Source: Apostichopus japonicus (taxonomy: Eukaryota; Echinodermata; Holothuroidea; Aspidochirotida; Stichopodidae). From it: a stretch of DNA of 64,000 nt. The DNA is taken from positions 33,133,001-33,197,000 of the forward strand of contig NC_092580.1 of assembly GCF_037975245.1 (NCBI RefSeq), given 5' to 3'. The notes beneath the pieces were generated by a model, which was not told where the DNA came from, did not search any database, and worked only from the letters and a program-made list of their open reading frames with translations. Every line of letters starts with the position of its first letter. The first letter of the stretch is position 1. Of the stretch, positions 37,301 to 50,013 are shown one piece after another. Both the position numbers and the translations under genes were made by a program.

Positions 37301-39959
37301 GTTTATTTTGATAACTTCCACAGTACTGTAAGATGTAGTTTTGTGATTGTAGTTTGGTAGACAACCTCTTGAAGCATAAATGAAATTATCACTGGCCACA
37401 TATTTTGATATATTACTGGCTGGCATTTAAAGTTACATATTTTAATATAACTGGTTTGCATTTAAAGTCACATATATTAACTTATAACTGGCTGGCATTT
37501 AAAGTCACGTATATTGATATATAACTGGCTGGCATTTAAAGTCAGCCCTGAAGATAATAATAATAATGAAATAGTACTTATATAGCACGCTCATGTTGTA
37601 TAGAGTCATATTTGGGTTGTGTCCCTCAAACAATTTGAGTCAAAAGTCCAGTGATATATATACTAGTTTTCATGGCCAGTCAATTCAGTTAAAACAATAC
37701 ATTAAGTCAAATCACGGAAGTCAAGCAAAAGAAAAACTTCCAGATTAACTCTAGTCAGTAATTTAATTATGTCAGTAATTAGTCACCCAGAGTCACAGTT
37801 TCAGAGTAATAATAGATTGGCTTTAAATACTCATACCATACTTTGGATTTGTCTGTCACACTCTTCATGGAGTGCCAGAATCCCAAGTAAGTTTATAGCC
37901 CAGTAACCGGCTTTCGAGGTCATTATTTTAACGGGCAATTTTGTATACATTGCTGGTATTAATTTAGGAGTAACTTAGCTTTATTACACACTTAAGGTTT
38001 AACACAGGTCTTGTCATTTACTCCTTACCAATAGTATCGCCGCCGCTCCATCCGAGTAAATTTTATGCTTAATTGGCATCCGTACCTTCAGTGTGTTACA
38101 CTTGTTTTGGAATGCTAGTATAATTATTAATTTTATATTGGTTTTTGATTACATAATATATGAATACGTACTGAAAGTTGAGCAAACTGCTTGCTCGAGT
38201 CAGGACATTTTGATAACTCTGGCAACCCAACAATTCTACTACTCGAGTCCAAGTCAAGTTACAGACGTTTTGTTACTGTACCATAAACACACTGGTCTTA
38301 CATCATGTCATTTCATGCATGTCTTACGATAGTCCTGAAGTGTGTTACCAAATGTATTGCAGGTCAGTTTAATAATGGAATATATGGATGTGATAGGGAG
38401 TCACATTCTTTTCACATTCATTTTCTTTTAGTTTCATTAATTATTCTTATCATATTTCCAATCTAGAGCTCATCCTGGAACAGTAGCGATAGAAATCATT
38501 ACGTCATGGATATTAGGGCCCACATGCCTTCTGTTGCTATGGTTACACTATAAACGGTACAGCACTCGATATGTGCTAGAACTCATTGTGGCTACATCAC
38601 ATTTGTATGGTAGGTAGTATACAGTACACTTTAACTATTTGTAACATGTTTGTGAATAAGCTCAGCAATGATGACTCATCAAGGAGTGTATTTCATTCTT
38701 TTCGAGAATTAAACCCTGGCAAAGTAGTTACTTTGAGAAAGAACCAAAGTTGCCTAAGTGAAATTCCTCCATAGAGTCACCAGTTTTGGTTCCTTGCTGG
38801 AAGCAATAAAAACCTATGCAGGCAGATTGATGTATGTGTCTGTGTGTATGTGTGTTTGTGCATCTGTGTGACTTGCTTGGGTGCGTGATAACTTACGGAT
38901 ATTTGTCATACTTACTATGTAGATATATTGTAGTGAGAAGGCGTGCCCTATCAATTTTGGCTCAGACCTTATGAATATTAATGAGGTTATGGGTCTCAAA
39001 CATAAAAATCTTTACATTGCAATAACTCTGCAACTCGTCAATGTTAATGTCAGTTAGTGGTTTGATTTATAATAATTTGTGAATGTGTAGAGACAGATGG
39101 AAGTGAAGAAGTTGACTGCTCATTTCTAAAATTCATGACAATGTGTTTCCCATTTGACTAAAATATAAAGAATGTTATATATAATGGTGCAATAATATGT
39201 TTCTTTCTTATTATTCGCTTAAAAATTGACTGTGATTTTTAAAGAATCACAGTCTTACTGATAATTCGTAGTGGATAATTTATAGTTACTTCGCTCCTCG
39301 CTTACCTGTCTCATGACAACCTTAGCACTCTCATTATACCATGTCTAGTATGCCCTGGTAACCTTTTAACACTGTCTTAATGCGTTGTCTTATAATTACC
39401 AAGACGTGTACGTTATTTTCAGCTTTCAGTCCGTACATTCTTTTATACTAGACCGAACGCCCTTGTGTTACTATTGTCTTTCGTTACCAACGTAATTTAC
39501 TTCACTCCTCTCTTACCTGTCTCCTCACAACCTTAGCACCCTCGTTACCGTACCAACAGTAGAATGTCCTGGTAACCTTTTAACTATGACAGGCCCCCTT
39601 CTGGTCAATACCCTCCCTTCTCATTCCACCATCCAAAGTGCCTGTATTGCATGTTTTTCGAGTGGACCAAACACCCTTTTGTTTGTACTATTGTCTTTCT
39701 ACTATTGTCTTTCGTTACAGGTACCACCGTTTACTATCTGGATGAGCATCTCTCGGGCTATGAACACACACCCGTGGGCCACAGGAGATATTTCTGGCTC
39801 TATTTTGTGGCTTTTAATTCCCCATGGCTCGTCTTCCCTGTCCTCCTGGTTTATAAAAATTACCTTTTACTGTCGCATTGCCAGGCAGTTTACGACGTCA
39901 TGATCGTGAAACGAGACCAACTAAAGGCAGAGAAGAGGAAAAAGAATAAGAATCAATGA
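31321..39959 (+). CDS. EBP: EBP-family sterol delta8-delta7 isomerase, copy 2 (canonical)
   Basis: Exons 31321-31615, 37062-37098 (37 nt), 38467-38609, 39721-39959 join in frame to 237 residues ending in a Lys-rich tail (KRKKNKNQ). Start context CAAAATGG is favourable. Family features: HPFTPSTADIPGYRPNELP, VWFTVCGFTHITVE (His74, Glu78), WKEYSKADSRYI across exon 2 (human WKEYAKGDSRYI), IEIITSWILGP (key Glu), VYYLDEHLSGYEH and YFWLYFVAFNSPW (human FLTEHRDGFQH and YFWFYFVFMNALW). All known catalytic positions of EBP are present, so an active ER sterol isomerase is expected. Exon sizes 2 and 3 and all intron phases equal those of copy 1, so the two are an old tandem duplication. By eye only about 40 percent identical to copy 1. 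Confidence 0.94.
31930..32890. repeat. Degenerate minisatellite in EBP copy 2 intron 1
   Basis: About 1 kb of loose repeats of GGTACAGTAAGAGTGAGCTG with variable spacers of 20-40 bp. A higher-order duplication is visible: the block with GAATGAGCTGCGTACAGTA ... GTACATGCAATGTTATCTCC occurs at about 32268-32420 and again at about 32468-32618. Confidence 0.85.
34892..34917. repeat. Run of 26 G
   Basis: Uninterrupted G homopolymer in EBP copy 2 intron 1. Many shorter G/C runs (10-18) occur in the window, mostly at transposon ends. Length here may be affected by assembly. Confidence 0.9.
35144..35512. mobile_element. TTAA-type MITE, copy 2
   Basis: Bounded by TTAA. Same ends and interior as 23553-23929, about 85-90 percent identical by eye, same orientation. 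In EBP copy 2 intron 1. Confidence 0.85.
37385..37545. repeat. Short tandem repeat in EBP copy 2 intron 2, about 3-4 x 48 bp
   Basis: Repeats of ACTGGCTGGCATTTAAAGTC followed by an AT-rich ACATATATTRATATATA stretch. Confidence 0.85.
38815..39060. repeat. Dispersed repeat family R2, copy 1
   Basis: Matches about 41255-41500 in the same orientation, at roughly 75-80 percent by eye, with shared GTGCCCTATCA and CTCTGCAACT blocks. One copy is in EBP copy 2 intron 3, the other downstream of the gene. Confidence 0.7.
39286..39585. repeat. Local duplication in EBP copy 2 intron 3
   Basis: Two copies (about 39286-39372 and 39499-39585) of a block with CTTACCTGTCTC, CAACCTTAGCAC and CCTGGTAACCTTTTAAC. 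A third, inverted copy is at about 45437-45510 in duplication unit A. Confidence 0.8.
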
Positions 39960-42900
39960 TGGATCCATTAACTTATAGTATTTCATAGTTAGAGTTCTCT
40001 ATACGGTTTATTTGCCAACAAAAGGTGCATTTTACAATGGATATTCAACAAAGAACATATTACATTGGATATTGAAAAGAAAATGGAAGCCAAAATTTGA
40101 ACACACAAATTTTAGACGATTGGAAATTTGTAAAAGGCACAAATCGATATAAGCGTAGGAGGCGAGTTTTGTTTGCGTATGTACTATATGCCTGAAAATC
40201 ATCGAAAGGTCTCTTGCATCCTCAACATGTGACAAGATTTCCAGGTTTCTTACCATCATTTGGCTAACTCTGGCATAATTGTAATGGTAGAAGGGGAGGG
40301 GAATGGGGAGGGGGGTTCATGTTCCCCTATCATTCTACCTCCTATGCCTGTGAGTACAAGTAATGTTTTTTATGTAAATGGAAAATTGCACATTATTTAT
40401 TTGGCGTGTTGGTCGATCTTTTTGGTTTGCTAATGTCCTCAATTTTCAAATTCAATAGCAGTATGTATGAAACGTTTATATGCTTGTCATACATAGCTTC
40501 CAGATATGCTAGAATGTTAAATAATGGTCAGGTAGGTGCATACTTCAACAAACATTTTCTGCCACTCGTAAGGAGTTCACCCTCTATGACAAAGTTTAAC
40601 ACTCTGTAATGTTCGATTGACTCATTTGGATGGCCAGAACATTTAGCCAAGGATTTTTTCTCAACGTTGCAGCAAAATTTGAGTATGTTAAATACTCTTA
40701 CTGTAATTTTGGAAGGGTTTAAAGAGCTAGATGGAGAAAAATGATGCTTTAACTCTTCCATTGCCATATATGTCCTCACTCCTAGAGTGATTTAGATTAT
40801 ATTAAACAAAATTCTGAGTACATCGTAGTTTTCATCCAGCTTTCAACGTGATCGATAGATGAAATAGGTCATATTTCAACCACAAATTCATTCCACATAT
40901 GACCGGAAGATATGCACTTTCGTGTCCTGGTTAATATTTGTTTTGTTTATTGAACATGATGATTGTGTCTTCAGTTATGCATGGCTGCCTTGTTATGAAT
41001 AAGTAAATAAGCTTGGTCTTGTCATCAATAGTTTGAATATTGCAACAGGTAAATTATGTTTGATATTGCTTGATTCCACTCTTAACACCAGTCTCTGTTT
41101 ACATTGAGACTGTAACTGATTCATGTTAATGTTTGATGTTAATAATGATGTAATGAAGTGAATATCACACGTTTCTCAAAAAGTGAATAGAATACTACAC
41201 ATGATCAGGTTAAAGTTTGGTGTGCCATATATTAAATGCCTGGAAAGGAATTCAGTGAAATGTTTTTCGGTTCTTTGTTGGAAGCAAAGGAACATATGTA
41301 GTCAGGTTGGCGTGTTCGTGCATGCGTCTGTGACATTTCAGCGATTATTCAACATTGGAGTGATGGATATTTGTCAGTCTTGTTATGTAGATGTATTATA
41401 GTGAGGAGGTGTGCCCTATCATTTTTGGCACTGACCATGTGCATATTAATCAGGTTATGGGGTCAAATGTTAAAATCTTAACATCTCTGCAACTGAAGTC
41501 GGATTGTCGGTTGGTTAATTAGCTGGGCCCCCCCAAAACTCCAGGCCCACTTTTGGGCTGGGTGTCTCAAATGTTAATTCCACCTTACATGCATTGTGGG
41601 ACACATTCTTTGGGGCCTGAATTTGTGGGGCCCAATATTTTTGGGACCATTTGGGCCCACATTTTGGGAGCATCCATTTTTGTGGGAAAATATATTTTTG
41701 AGCCACTTTGTTTGTGCCAAATCATTTTTGGGACCATTTAGGGGCCAATTTTATTGGGTCCAATTTTGGGGAAGGGCCAAAATTCTCCACAACCTTAAAT
41801 TAGAGTATCCAAACATGGAATACAGTTGGTTAATATCTGGTACATATTGGCATAAATATTATGACATTGGGTGATGACATACAACAATTTAATATTCCAA
41901 GGAACCATAGTGCCCATTGGGCTCTTGTTTATTTTTCTTCTTGTTAGATATGGCCTAGTGTTATTGTATTATGCATGTATGTCATAACATTGTGTAATTT
42001 CAGGCTTTGTTTCTCACTGTCTAGTACTTAGAGTAGCCGAATCATGTCCTGTGTTGTTACTTCCACATTGTGTCATACTGTAAGCCAGGAGCACTGAGTT
42101 GGGACCATTTAGGGGTCAATTTTATTGGGTCCAATTTTTGGGGAAGGGCCGAAATTCTCCACAACCTTAAATCAGATTGTGTCCAAACATGGAATACAGT
42201 TGGTTAATATCTGGTACATGTTGGCATAAATATTATGATATTGGTTGATGACATACAACACTTTAATATTCCAAGGAACCATAGTGCCCATTGGGCTCTT
42301 GTTTTTCGTTCATGTTAGATATAGCCAAGTGTTATGGTATCATGCATGATTGTCATAACATTGTGTAATGTCAGGCTTTGTTTCCCACTGTCTTCACAAC
42401 TGATTCACAACTGGCACTGATTTATTCTAGAGTAGTATTCAAATTGTGCCTTATAAGTTGTATTTAGATGTTTTATTATCATTTAATTTGATCATTTCTG
42501 TATTGAGAATTTCTTGACTTTCATTCAATTTTTCATTATTTTTTTGGGGACTTTTTTTTTATCGTTTTATTCATTTTTATTTCCGGACAATATTTTGAGT
42601 GGTATTCAATTCTTCCTTTAATATACGAAGCCTCTGTCTTAATTTCATTGCAGCCTGCTGAAAATTTATGGGACGAATTGGAAATATAGACATTCATTCA
42701 TATTTTACTTTTATGGTATTATGGTTTACATTGTATTTTAACATTGAGCAATCGGTGGGTAAGAATCGACAGAAAAATGTGTATACGTATGAAGTTTTAT
42801 CATTCCTGTAAACAGAACCGGGTTTATGCTAATTAAGTATCTATCTAATAGTGTATATTACTTAAGAAAGATACATTCCATGTAAAAATTAAGAAAAGAA

Positions 42901-44526
42901 TTTTTTCTGAATTGAAGTTATAAAACGTTTAAACAGATAACGAAAAGTTGCATTTGTCTGTTGTGCTTCTTTTAAGCGAGTGAGATATTCAGACTGTTGT
43001 TTATGATGGTATCAAATACAAGTTTCAATCTATTAACAACGTCCTCCCTCTTGCTATAATTATATGGCACCCCTCCCCAGCACTTGCTATAGGCCCTGCC
43101 CCTGCCCTCTAGTTTGCTACGCTTATGCCCTAAATTTCTCTTGTCATAATGCACCAGCGTACATGCCATGAGCAGTAAGTATTACATAGGCTATTCGCTA
43201 TATATGGTACATACCGAGTACCATACAACGTATCTGAAAAGCTGTTTTGTATAGGCATTGTAGATTAATATATTTATTAACCAGCGAAGACAAATCGAAA
43301 CCTAACTTAAACCACATTTTACCGATCTATGGAGGACTACTTGTATATAGTACTGAGACTACTAGACCGATATGAATTGAGAGTAGCTAAATTCTTGATA
43401 AAACCGTAAAATTTGCTCATTTTCAAATCTATTTTGTTTTTACAATCTGACATATTTCTTTCGTGTGCCCATGCCACCGGGCACATCCTTTCTCCTAGAC
43501 TCATGCGCCCTGCCCTTGTAGCACGGGTGGCGTATATTAATAGGTTGTAGATAACCGTAAATTAGATGGTTCTTTTCTGGTAGGACTAGAAGTTGTTTGA
43601 CTGGAACTATCGCGCAAACACTTCCAACTTAAACAAATAGGTCAGTATGGTATATATTACTGACCTTTGGTCTAAGTTGCTCATCGTTGACATTTAGATT
43701 TTATCATTTTTATATCCACTCAATATGTTTAAATATATATAATTAGGTCAGAAATCACTGACAACTAGGCCTACCAAGTGTTAACATAGATTATCGCTAT
43801 GAGTTAACTGTGTAGACCAGGAGGTTGGTTTTCCTTTCAATAACTGAACACCACATACATCACGGTAAGCTTTATTTCCACTTTCAAGCATATTCGAATT
43901 AGCCTAAGTTTAAGAAATAAAAATCGTATATTTAATTTCATATAATTACCAATCGACTCCCACAATATTAGTCGTATAGTAGTATAGAAGTACGACACTA
44001 TATATAGGCCTCCACGCATGAAACATGATATATGTCCCATGGTCCCGTTCTTTGGTACACCTCTAAGAATCATCGTAAGATTCATTCGGATTTACCCATT
44101 CATGAAAATCACAGCGAACCATCTTGACCATGAAGTCATTAACGAACGTCGTGGTCAATCGGTCACATCCCTTGTGCCAAGATCCGGGCTGCCTAACAGG
44201 TTAGTTTGTTATATCACGGTATCGTAGCAGGACTCCGCGCTGCAGACCTGCACGTACAGAGGTCGGGCCCCGAGTAGCTGACTAATACCGAAATCTGCAA
44301 TGAAGTCACGTTTTGGCGGTGAAAAACAAGTAGCATTGGCTTTTCTAGCATAGGCTTTGTATTGGCTTCCACCAACTTAAGACCCTTCATGTTAAGGCAC
44401 TGATGAACAGTTGCGTAACCAGAACGTCTTCCACAGAGTAACGAGGAATATTGTATAACACTTTACATGGTAACGGTTGCACCATAGGGGCCGATCGTGT
44501 ACACCGTTCAGCCGTACAAAAGGACG
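39960..44526. other. Intergenic, repeats only
   Basis: No supported gene. Contains repeat R2 copy 2 (about 41255-41500), a GGGCCC/TTTTGGGACC-rich stretch (41520-41770), and the 371-bp tandem duplication listed separately. From 42.5 to 44.5 kb I see only AT-rich unique DNA. Confidence 0.6.
41730..42400. repeat. Tandem duplication, period about 371 bp
   Basis: Copy 1 starts at 41730 and copy 2 at 42101, both GGGACCATTTAGGGG. They match over about 300 bp at roughly 90 percent with small indels, including ACATGGAATACAGTTGGTTA and CATAACATTGTGTAATKTCA. Confidence 0.9.
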
Positions 44527-44602
44527 ACGGAGATGGGATTCGAACCCACGTATGCAGACCACAATGGTTTGGCAGCCCATCACCTTAACCACAGATGTAA
44601 AG
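44527..44602 (-). repeat. tRNA-like sequence, probably a pseudogene or SINE head
   Basis: Minus strand has TGGTTAAGGTGATGG (A-box-like), an anticodon-arm-like CTGCCAA loop, a longer variable region and GTGGGTTCGAATCCCA (B-box with good T stem). The 5' acceptor pairing is poor. Confidence 0.4.
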
Positions 44603-45234
44603 TAGTATAGGTGACCGCATGTATTTTGCCGCATTACTATATTAAGTCATACCACTTAATATTGGAAACTATTATCACCCACTTACCCTTCCCCCCACCC
44701 TCCTTACCCATGCATCCGAAAGAATCTAACATGATGCCAGTAAAATACGACAGTGATCAGGAAGTACAAACATTTCAAGCATCTGCTTCTTGTTGCTAAA
44801 TTGATATAGAGATATTTTGCAAGAGATTTAAAGATAAGTTATAATCTTTACATTTTGGAAACTGTGCAAGAAGTAAACTCTCGTGTCACTACATATAGCT
44901 ACAGAAGGGTCCAAACTAGTCTCCTATGGCAACCTACATCACAACGTGACAAACATCTTTAGGTTTTTTAGGGTTTTTATTACTTACCTGCTCTGAGTCT
45001 ATATTCATCCACGATAGACGGCGATGAAAACAACGAAATGATCATGTTTCTACATACGACATATTGCGTTGTTATTGCTCGTGGCAACACTTTGACATGA
45101 AACAATAACTAATGTGTCGTTAAACAGATGTTCACATTTGACATTTAATGACAATATAATCCTTATATGTTATCATTTCACTCCTCATTAATATTTTCCG
45201 GTATTTTCATGTCTTTGCACATTCCAAAACTGAC

Positions 45235-45319
<85 letters not shown>
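45235..45319. repeat. (TA)n microsatellite, unit A
   Basis: About 85 bp of nearly pure TA, with one TG interruption. Follows the ACTGAC that forms the palindrome border in unit B. Confidence 0.97.
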
Positions 45320-45324
<5 letters not shown>

Positions 45325-45539
45325 CCGGGCAGTTCTCGAAAGATTTGAATCCACTACGAAAACGCATGAGTAAACACTTTGGATGGTAGAATGAGAAGGA
45401 AGGGCATTGACCGGATAGGTCCGGGTGCACAGTGTTAAAGATTACCAGGGCATACTAGACACGGTAGAATGAGGTGCTAATGTTGTAAGGAGACAGTTAA
45501 GCGGGTCACTCGTAAATATATAAATCAGTTAGTTTTATC

Positions 45540-45540
<1 letters not shown>

Positions 45541-45576
<36 letters not shown>

Positions 45577-45585
45577 GATATATAT

Positions 45586-45624
<39 letters not shown>
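45541..45624. repeat. (TA)n microsatellite with interruptions
   Basis: 84 bp of TA with TG, GA and AA interruptions. Confidence 0.97.
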
Positions 45625-45680
45625 ACCATCTGTTTATTAGCTGAAATTGTGACGCAGTTATAAGATATCCATGGAAAACT

Positions 45681-46014
45681 TTCGTTATTGGTGTTATCTT
45701 CGACCACATGGTAGCCTAACACCACACTAAGTCAATTGGAAATCTGCCTAACCATCGGCTTGCAAAACAAAAAAACAAAAAATCACACTTTGCTTAGGAT
45801 TCGGGTAATAAATTAGGAACCGAGTAGTATCGCGTCGGGCGGGTACCTTCGTTATTGCTGTTATCTTCGACCACATGGTAGCCTAACATCACACTAAGTC
45901 AATGGGAAATCTGCCTAACCGTCGGTTTGCCAAAAAAAAAACACACACACTCTTTGCGTAGGATTCGGGTAATAAATTAGGAACCTGTTACTATCGCGTC
46001 GGGCGCGTACCCGG
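45681..46014. repeat. Tandem duplication, 2 x 167 bp
   Basis: TTCGTTATTG starts the copies at 45681 and 45848. Both contain CGACCACATGGTAGCCTAAC and TAATAAATTAGGAACC and end in TATCGCGTCGGGCG. About 90 percent identical. Confidence 0.9.
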
Positions 46015-46699
46015 GTACCCGGATACCCCGTGCAAGCACTAATTATGATTGTTCCGTCGTGTATGGTTGGTGACAGAGGTCAAACTTGTCTGGTAAATTA
46101 GAGCATAAATCCAAATAAATGGACACTTTAATCGATTTATAGCTCGATTTTTTTTTTAATTTGAAGCGATTATTCAGAATTTATGGTACCATTAAATCAA
46201 ATGTTTTATTGGATTATTGTTTGGAATTCATGGTACCCAGTTACCGTACAATCGAAGTACATAGTCCGTCCATGTGAATACTCTCTGTGATTGGTAACCT
46301 TCGTAGCAGGTGTGGATATGTACCATATTCTATTGGTATTACAAATGCAGCTAACTGGTACAGGAGTAATACACCTCCGATGTGCGGCAATGTGATTGGC
46401 TGAGTTTTATCGTACAATTGGATCCAATCAAGGTTTCCATACTTTCGAATTTATCCATCGTTTAGTCGATAATTTTGTCCTCTTTGGCCAACCATGATCG
46501 TATCTCATCTCTTTTGACTTGTTGCCCAAAGTTAATTTAACCGTTTGTTAAGTCGATTGTGACAGCCCTGGACACCAATTTTCTAATTGTATTATATGTT
46601 ATGAAATAATTAGCAAATTTAATTTAAATCTCTTCGGTTGAGGAGATTTCTGATCATAAGTCGTCAGATATCTCACATATTTTAATAATAATAATACTG

Positions 46700-46765
46700 A
46701 TTATGATAATCAGGCAGTTATTTTTACGACGCTTAAGAGACCACGAATGTGGGAGCAGGGAGTTG
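46700..46765 (-). repeat. SINE 3' fragment, inverted
   Basis: Minus strand reads CTTAAGCGTCGTAAAAATAA, the 3' section also found at about 48650 and 57155 after the tRNA-like SINE head. Confidence 0.6.
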
Positions 46766-47324
46766 TTGTGGAACTCCCTGGTGGGAGAAGCCCGCAAGAG
46801 CCTCGTTACTTCAAATGTCATCGCCTTTTTTTCGACACGGCCACAGCAGTTTGTGATTGACGACTGACCAATGGAATTATTTACAACGAACTGTTTTCGG
46901 AGTTGAAAGAAAATACAACATTCTCGGTTGGCTGATCAACGGGATCAAATCTACATTCTTCTATCCAGTAACATTTCAAAGCAAAAGCGGGTGCTAATAG
47001 TACAGGCGTTCGCTTTCCGCTCTAACAGCTACAGATCATGCTTGAATAAGTTAAGACATACGTGGGCAGAAACACTGCTGACGTGACGTCATGACTTTGT
47101 TTTTAGTTGTGAAAAGATGTAATAAATACCGAGCAACCATATCTAAAATTTCATTCGCCTATTTGGAGCTATATCACTTTCTGCTGGTTGATCTGCAAGT
47201 TGGATCCAGTAAAAGGTAAGCAGTATCAAATATACAACTATACCATACACTTCCCTGAGGTGTACATATATATACATATATATTTGAAGTTTTAATGAGT
47301 TGGAAATCCAGAACAGTGGAAATA

Positions 47325-47392
47325 TTGCCAGGATCCTCCGGGATTCGAACCCGGGCCTGTTCTCAAAAAAGTATAAGCTAAACCGGAACTGA
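47325..47392 (-). repeat. tRNA-like B-box segment
   Basis: Minus strand has GGCCCGGGTTCGAATCCCGG, a perfect B-box and T stem, but no convincing 5' half. Probably a tRNA-derived repeat fragment. Confidence 0.35.
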
Positions 47393-47398
47393 TAACAA

Positions 47399-47524
<126 letters not shown>

Positions 47525-48475
47525 TGAAAGTCTAACAGCGTATCAAAAATTAGTTTGTACATTTTAGGTCACCCTTCAACACTGGGAAACCAACCTAAGC
47601 CATATGGAGGGAAGGCTGCATGGCACTGACTGTGCAAATAGATTAGTTTGTCTCTACAACGGTGTAAATACCTCCGAAACAAATTCTAACAACCGAACAT
47701 GCAAAATGGAGATTAATTTCATGCTTTGAGCGACAAGCTAAAATTCAACGGTTGGTTTAGGTTATTAAAGTCCAGGTTAAGTCAGGTTTAATTTCTCTCA
47801 AATGGTTGATACCAGTAGCTATCACCCCCCCCCCCACCCCACCAAGTACAATGAAGGCGGCACTTCGTTGTGAACTGTAGATTTTCCGCTCAAAAAGAGA
47901 TGACAAATATTATTCGACGAGAAATGTTGTTTTTCGAAGTAAATATCTTAGGGTCGTATAGTACATATGGTAATTATATTACGAGTGAAGACTATGTATA
48001 AGCTACAGTTAGGACTAATGTGCCGTACACGGGCTGTCCTGCATAATTGATTTCATCCTGCGGTGTTATAGTGTTACTTCCCTATTCTGAAATATATAGT
48101 TATTATAAGTTGTTTGTTTCAGTTTCGCGGGCAATTCTTTATTAATTTTTGAAATCTATGATGTTTTACAGAACTTTCACACAGTTTTTGAAAATACTGT
48201 ACTTCAAACATAATTGGGTAACCACATTTACAAATGCATCGTTTGATAAATCTGCATACACATAATACTAATAATTATAATAGTAATAATAATAATTTGT
48301 CCAAAATGGATAAAAATCGAGATTACTTTGAAAGACTGAGAACGACTTTTGAAATTAATATCTTTAATGGAATTAGCAGTTTAGAGAATTCTAATTTTGT
48401 TCTCGAGATTCTAAAGTTTAATTAACTATCTTGCTTTATTAAGATGTTTTTATTATTCAATTTTTTTCATCAATC

Positions 48476-48690
48476 GGGAGGTTCGGGTTTTATGCCCGAC
48501 CGGTCATATATAACAAGGTGGGTTTTTCGACCAAGAGCAATTCAAAATTGAAAAGATTCAAAATTTGAGTTAAAATGTTGAATTGGAAGCCACCCGACAT
48601 GAAAGTCGTAATCCATAAGTCCTTGCAGATTTCTTTTACATTTGTGGTCGCTTAAGCTTCGTAAAAATAACTGCTGCTGCTGATCATTTT
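48476..48690 (+). repeat. Truncated tRNA-derived SINE (unit A copy)
   Basis: CAATCGGGAGGTTCGGG with a decayed B-box, followed by TCATATATAACAAGG and the GGTCGCTTAAGCTTCGT 3' block. Matches the longer copy at 56971-57180. Confidence 0.65.
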
Positions 48691-50013
48691 ATTTATTTGG
48701 TATTATTTTATTTTTATTATTATAAGTAGGAAATGGCTAGCGGTCCTTCCATTCGTGTGTGTGCCTGTCTGTCTGTATGTCTTTCTGCATGTTTGTTTTG
48801 CAAGTTCTTTATTAATAGAACACCAACGTGGTGGTATATTTCCACATTTCATGAGGTAAAATAATAAGCATTATATGTTTATGCATTCGTGGATAGGCCT
48901 TATCGATTTTTGTGGACACAGAAATGTCCCATCTGATCGAGGCCTCTAAGCTGATTAAAAAGTTTCTTCAAGATAAGAATGTGTTCTTGCAAAGAAGCAA
49001 ATAAAGGTAGAATTCTTATTTCTGGTTCTCCGTAGAAGTCATCGAAACTTCATTGCATTTTAAATTATTTACAAAAGCATCCGATCTTATAAAGAAGGAA
49101 TGTTCACCGCCTTTGGAAAAAGGCAGGGCCGTAACCTCTGAGAGTGCGAGAGGGGGGGGGGGGGAGCTACCCCCTGAGATTTCCACTTCCTATTAAGAGA
49201 ATCAGTGAAAAATCCTCTGATCTGATCATGGAAGGGGTGTCAACCGCTTTTGGTTTCCCCAGATCAACCTCATCCCACAACATCCGCCCCACACTTGCGA
49301 TCTTCCCTGACATTCACAGGGTATAATGTCTACTAAATTATCATAAAATCATTATAACAAATGACAACGTGGCCGTCAGCTGTGTTTCAGTGGTACTGAA
49401 TCAAGTCTAAGTCAAATGTCAATTGCCAATACCATTCAGAGTTGAAACCAAATTATGAACCATCTGACCATTAAAACATTCGCGAAGAGGTGTTTAAAAT
49501 TATCCATCCCATTGCTTTCCCTTCCCCTCCTCTTCCACCTCTCGCATTGTTCTGCACCTTCTCTACCCCCCCCCCCCTTCCGGACCCTTTGCTATTCGTC
49601 TCCTTTCCAGTATCGCGTAACATAATAACGTCATTATTCTTATAAACGCCTCTCATGTACTTCCAATATCCGTCTCCTTCGCCTCCTCATTCCATTTCCT
49701 CCACTTGTCCGTCTCCTCAATTTCCCACGCTTCCGAACACTTCCCTTCTCTTACACCCCCCCCCCCTCACCCACCAACCAATGTTCTCCGGACCCGTGTC
49801 GCTTCCCCATCCATTATACTACCTCCCCAACCCCCTGCTCGCCTCCCTTCCGAGAGAACAAAAAACGGTTAAAGAAATTGTTGTCCTCATTCAAAAGGAC
49901 TTTTGCAATAAACACTTTTAGTGTTAGGCTGTCCATTACATACAGTTGAAATAGAAGGTTTTGCAATACCCTTTTAATTGTAACACTTCTGTTTCTGTAT
50001 TTTCAGATCTGAA

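Noticed and set aside
41515-41874. Gly/Trp/Pro-rich frames in the GGGCCC region
   Set aside because: Produced by a simple GGGCC/TTTTGGG-rich repeat; frames on both strands are equally open, with no start context or splice signals.
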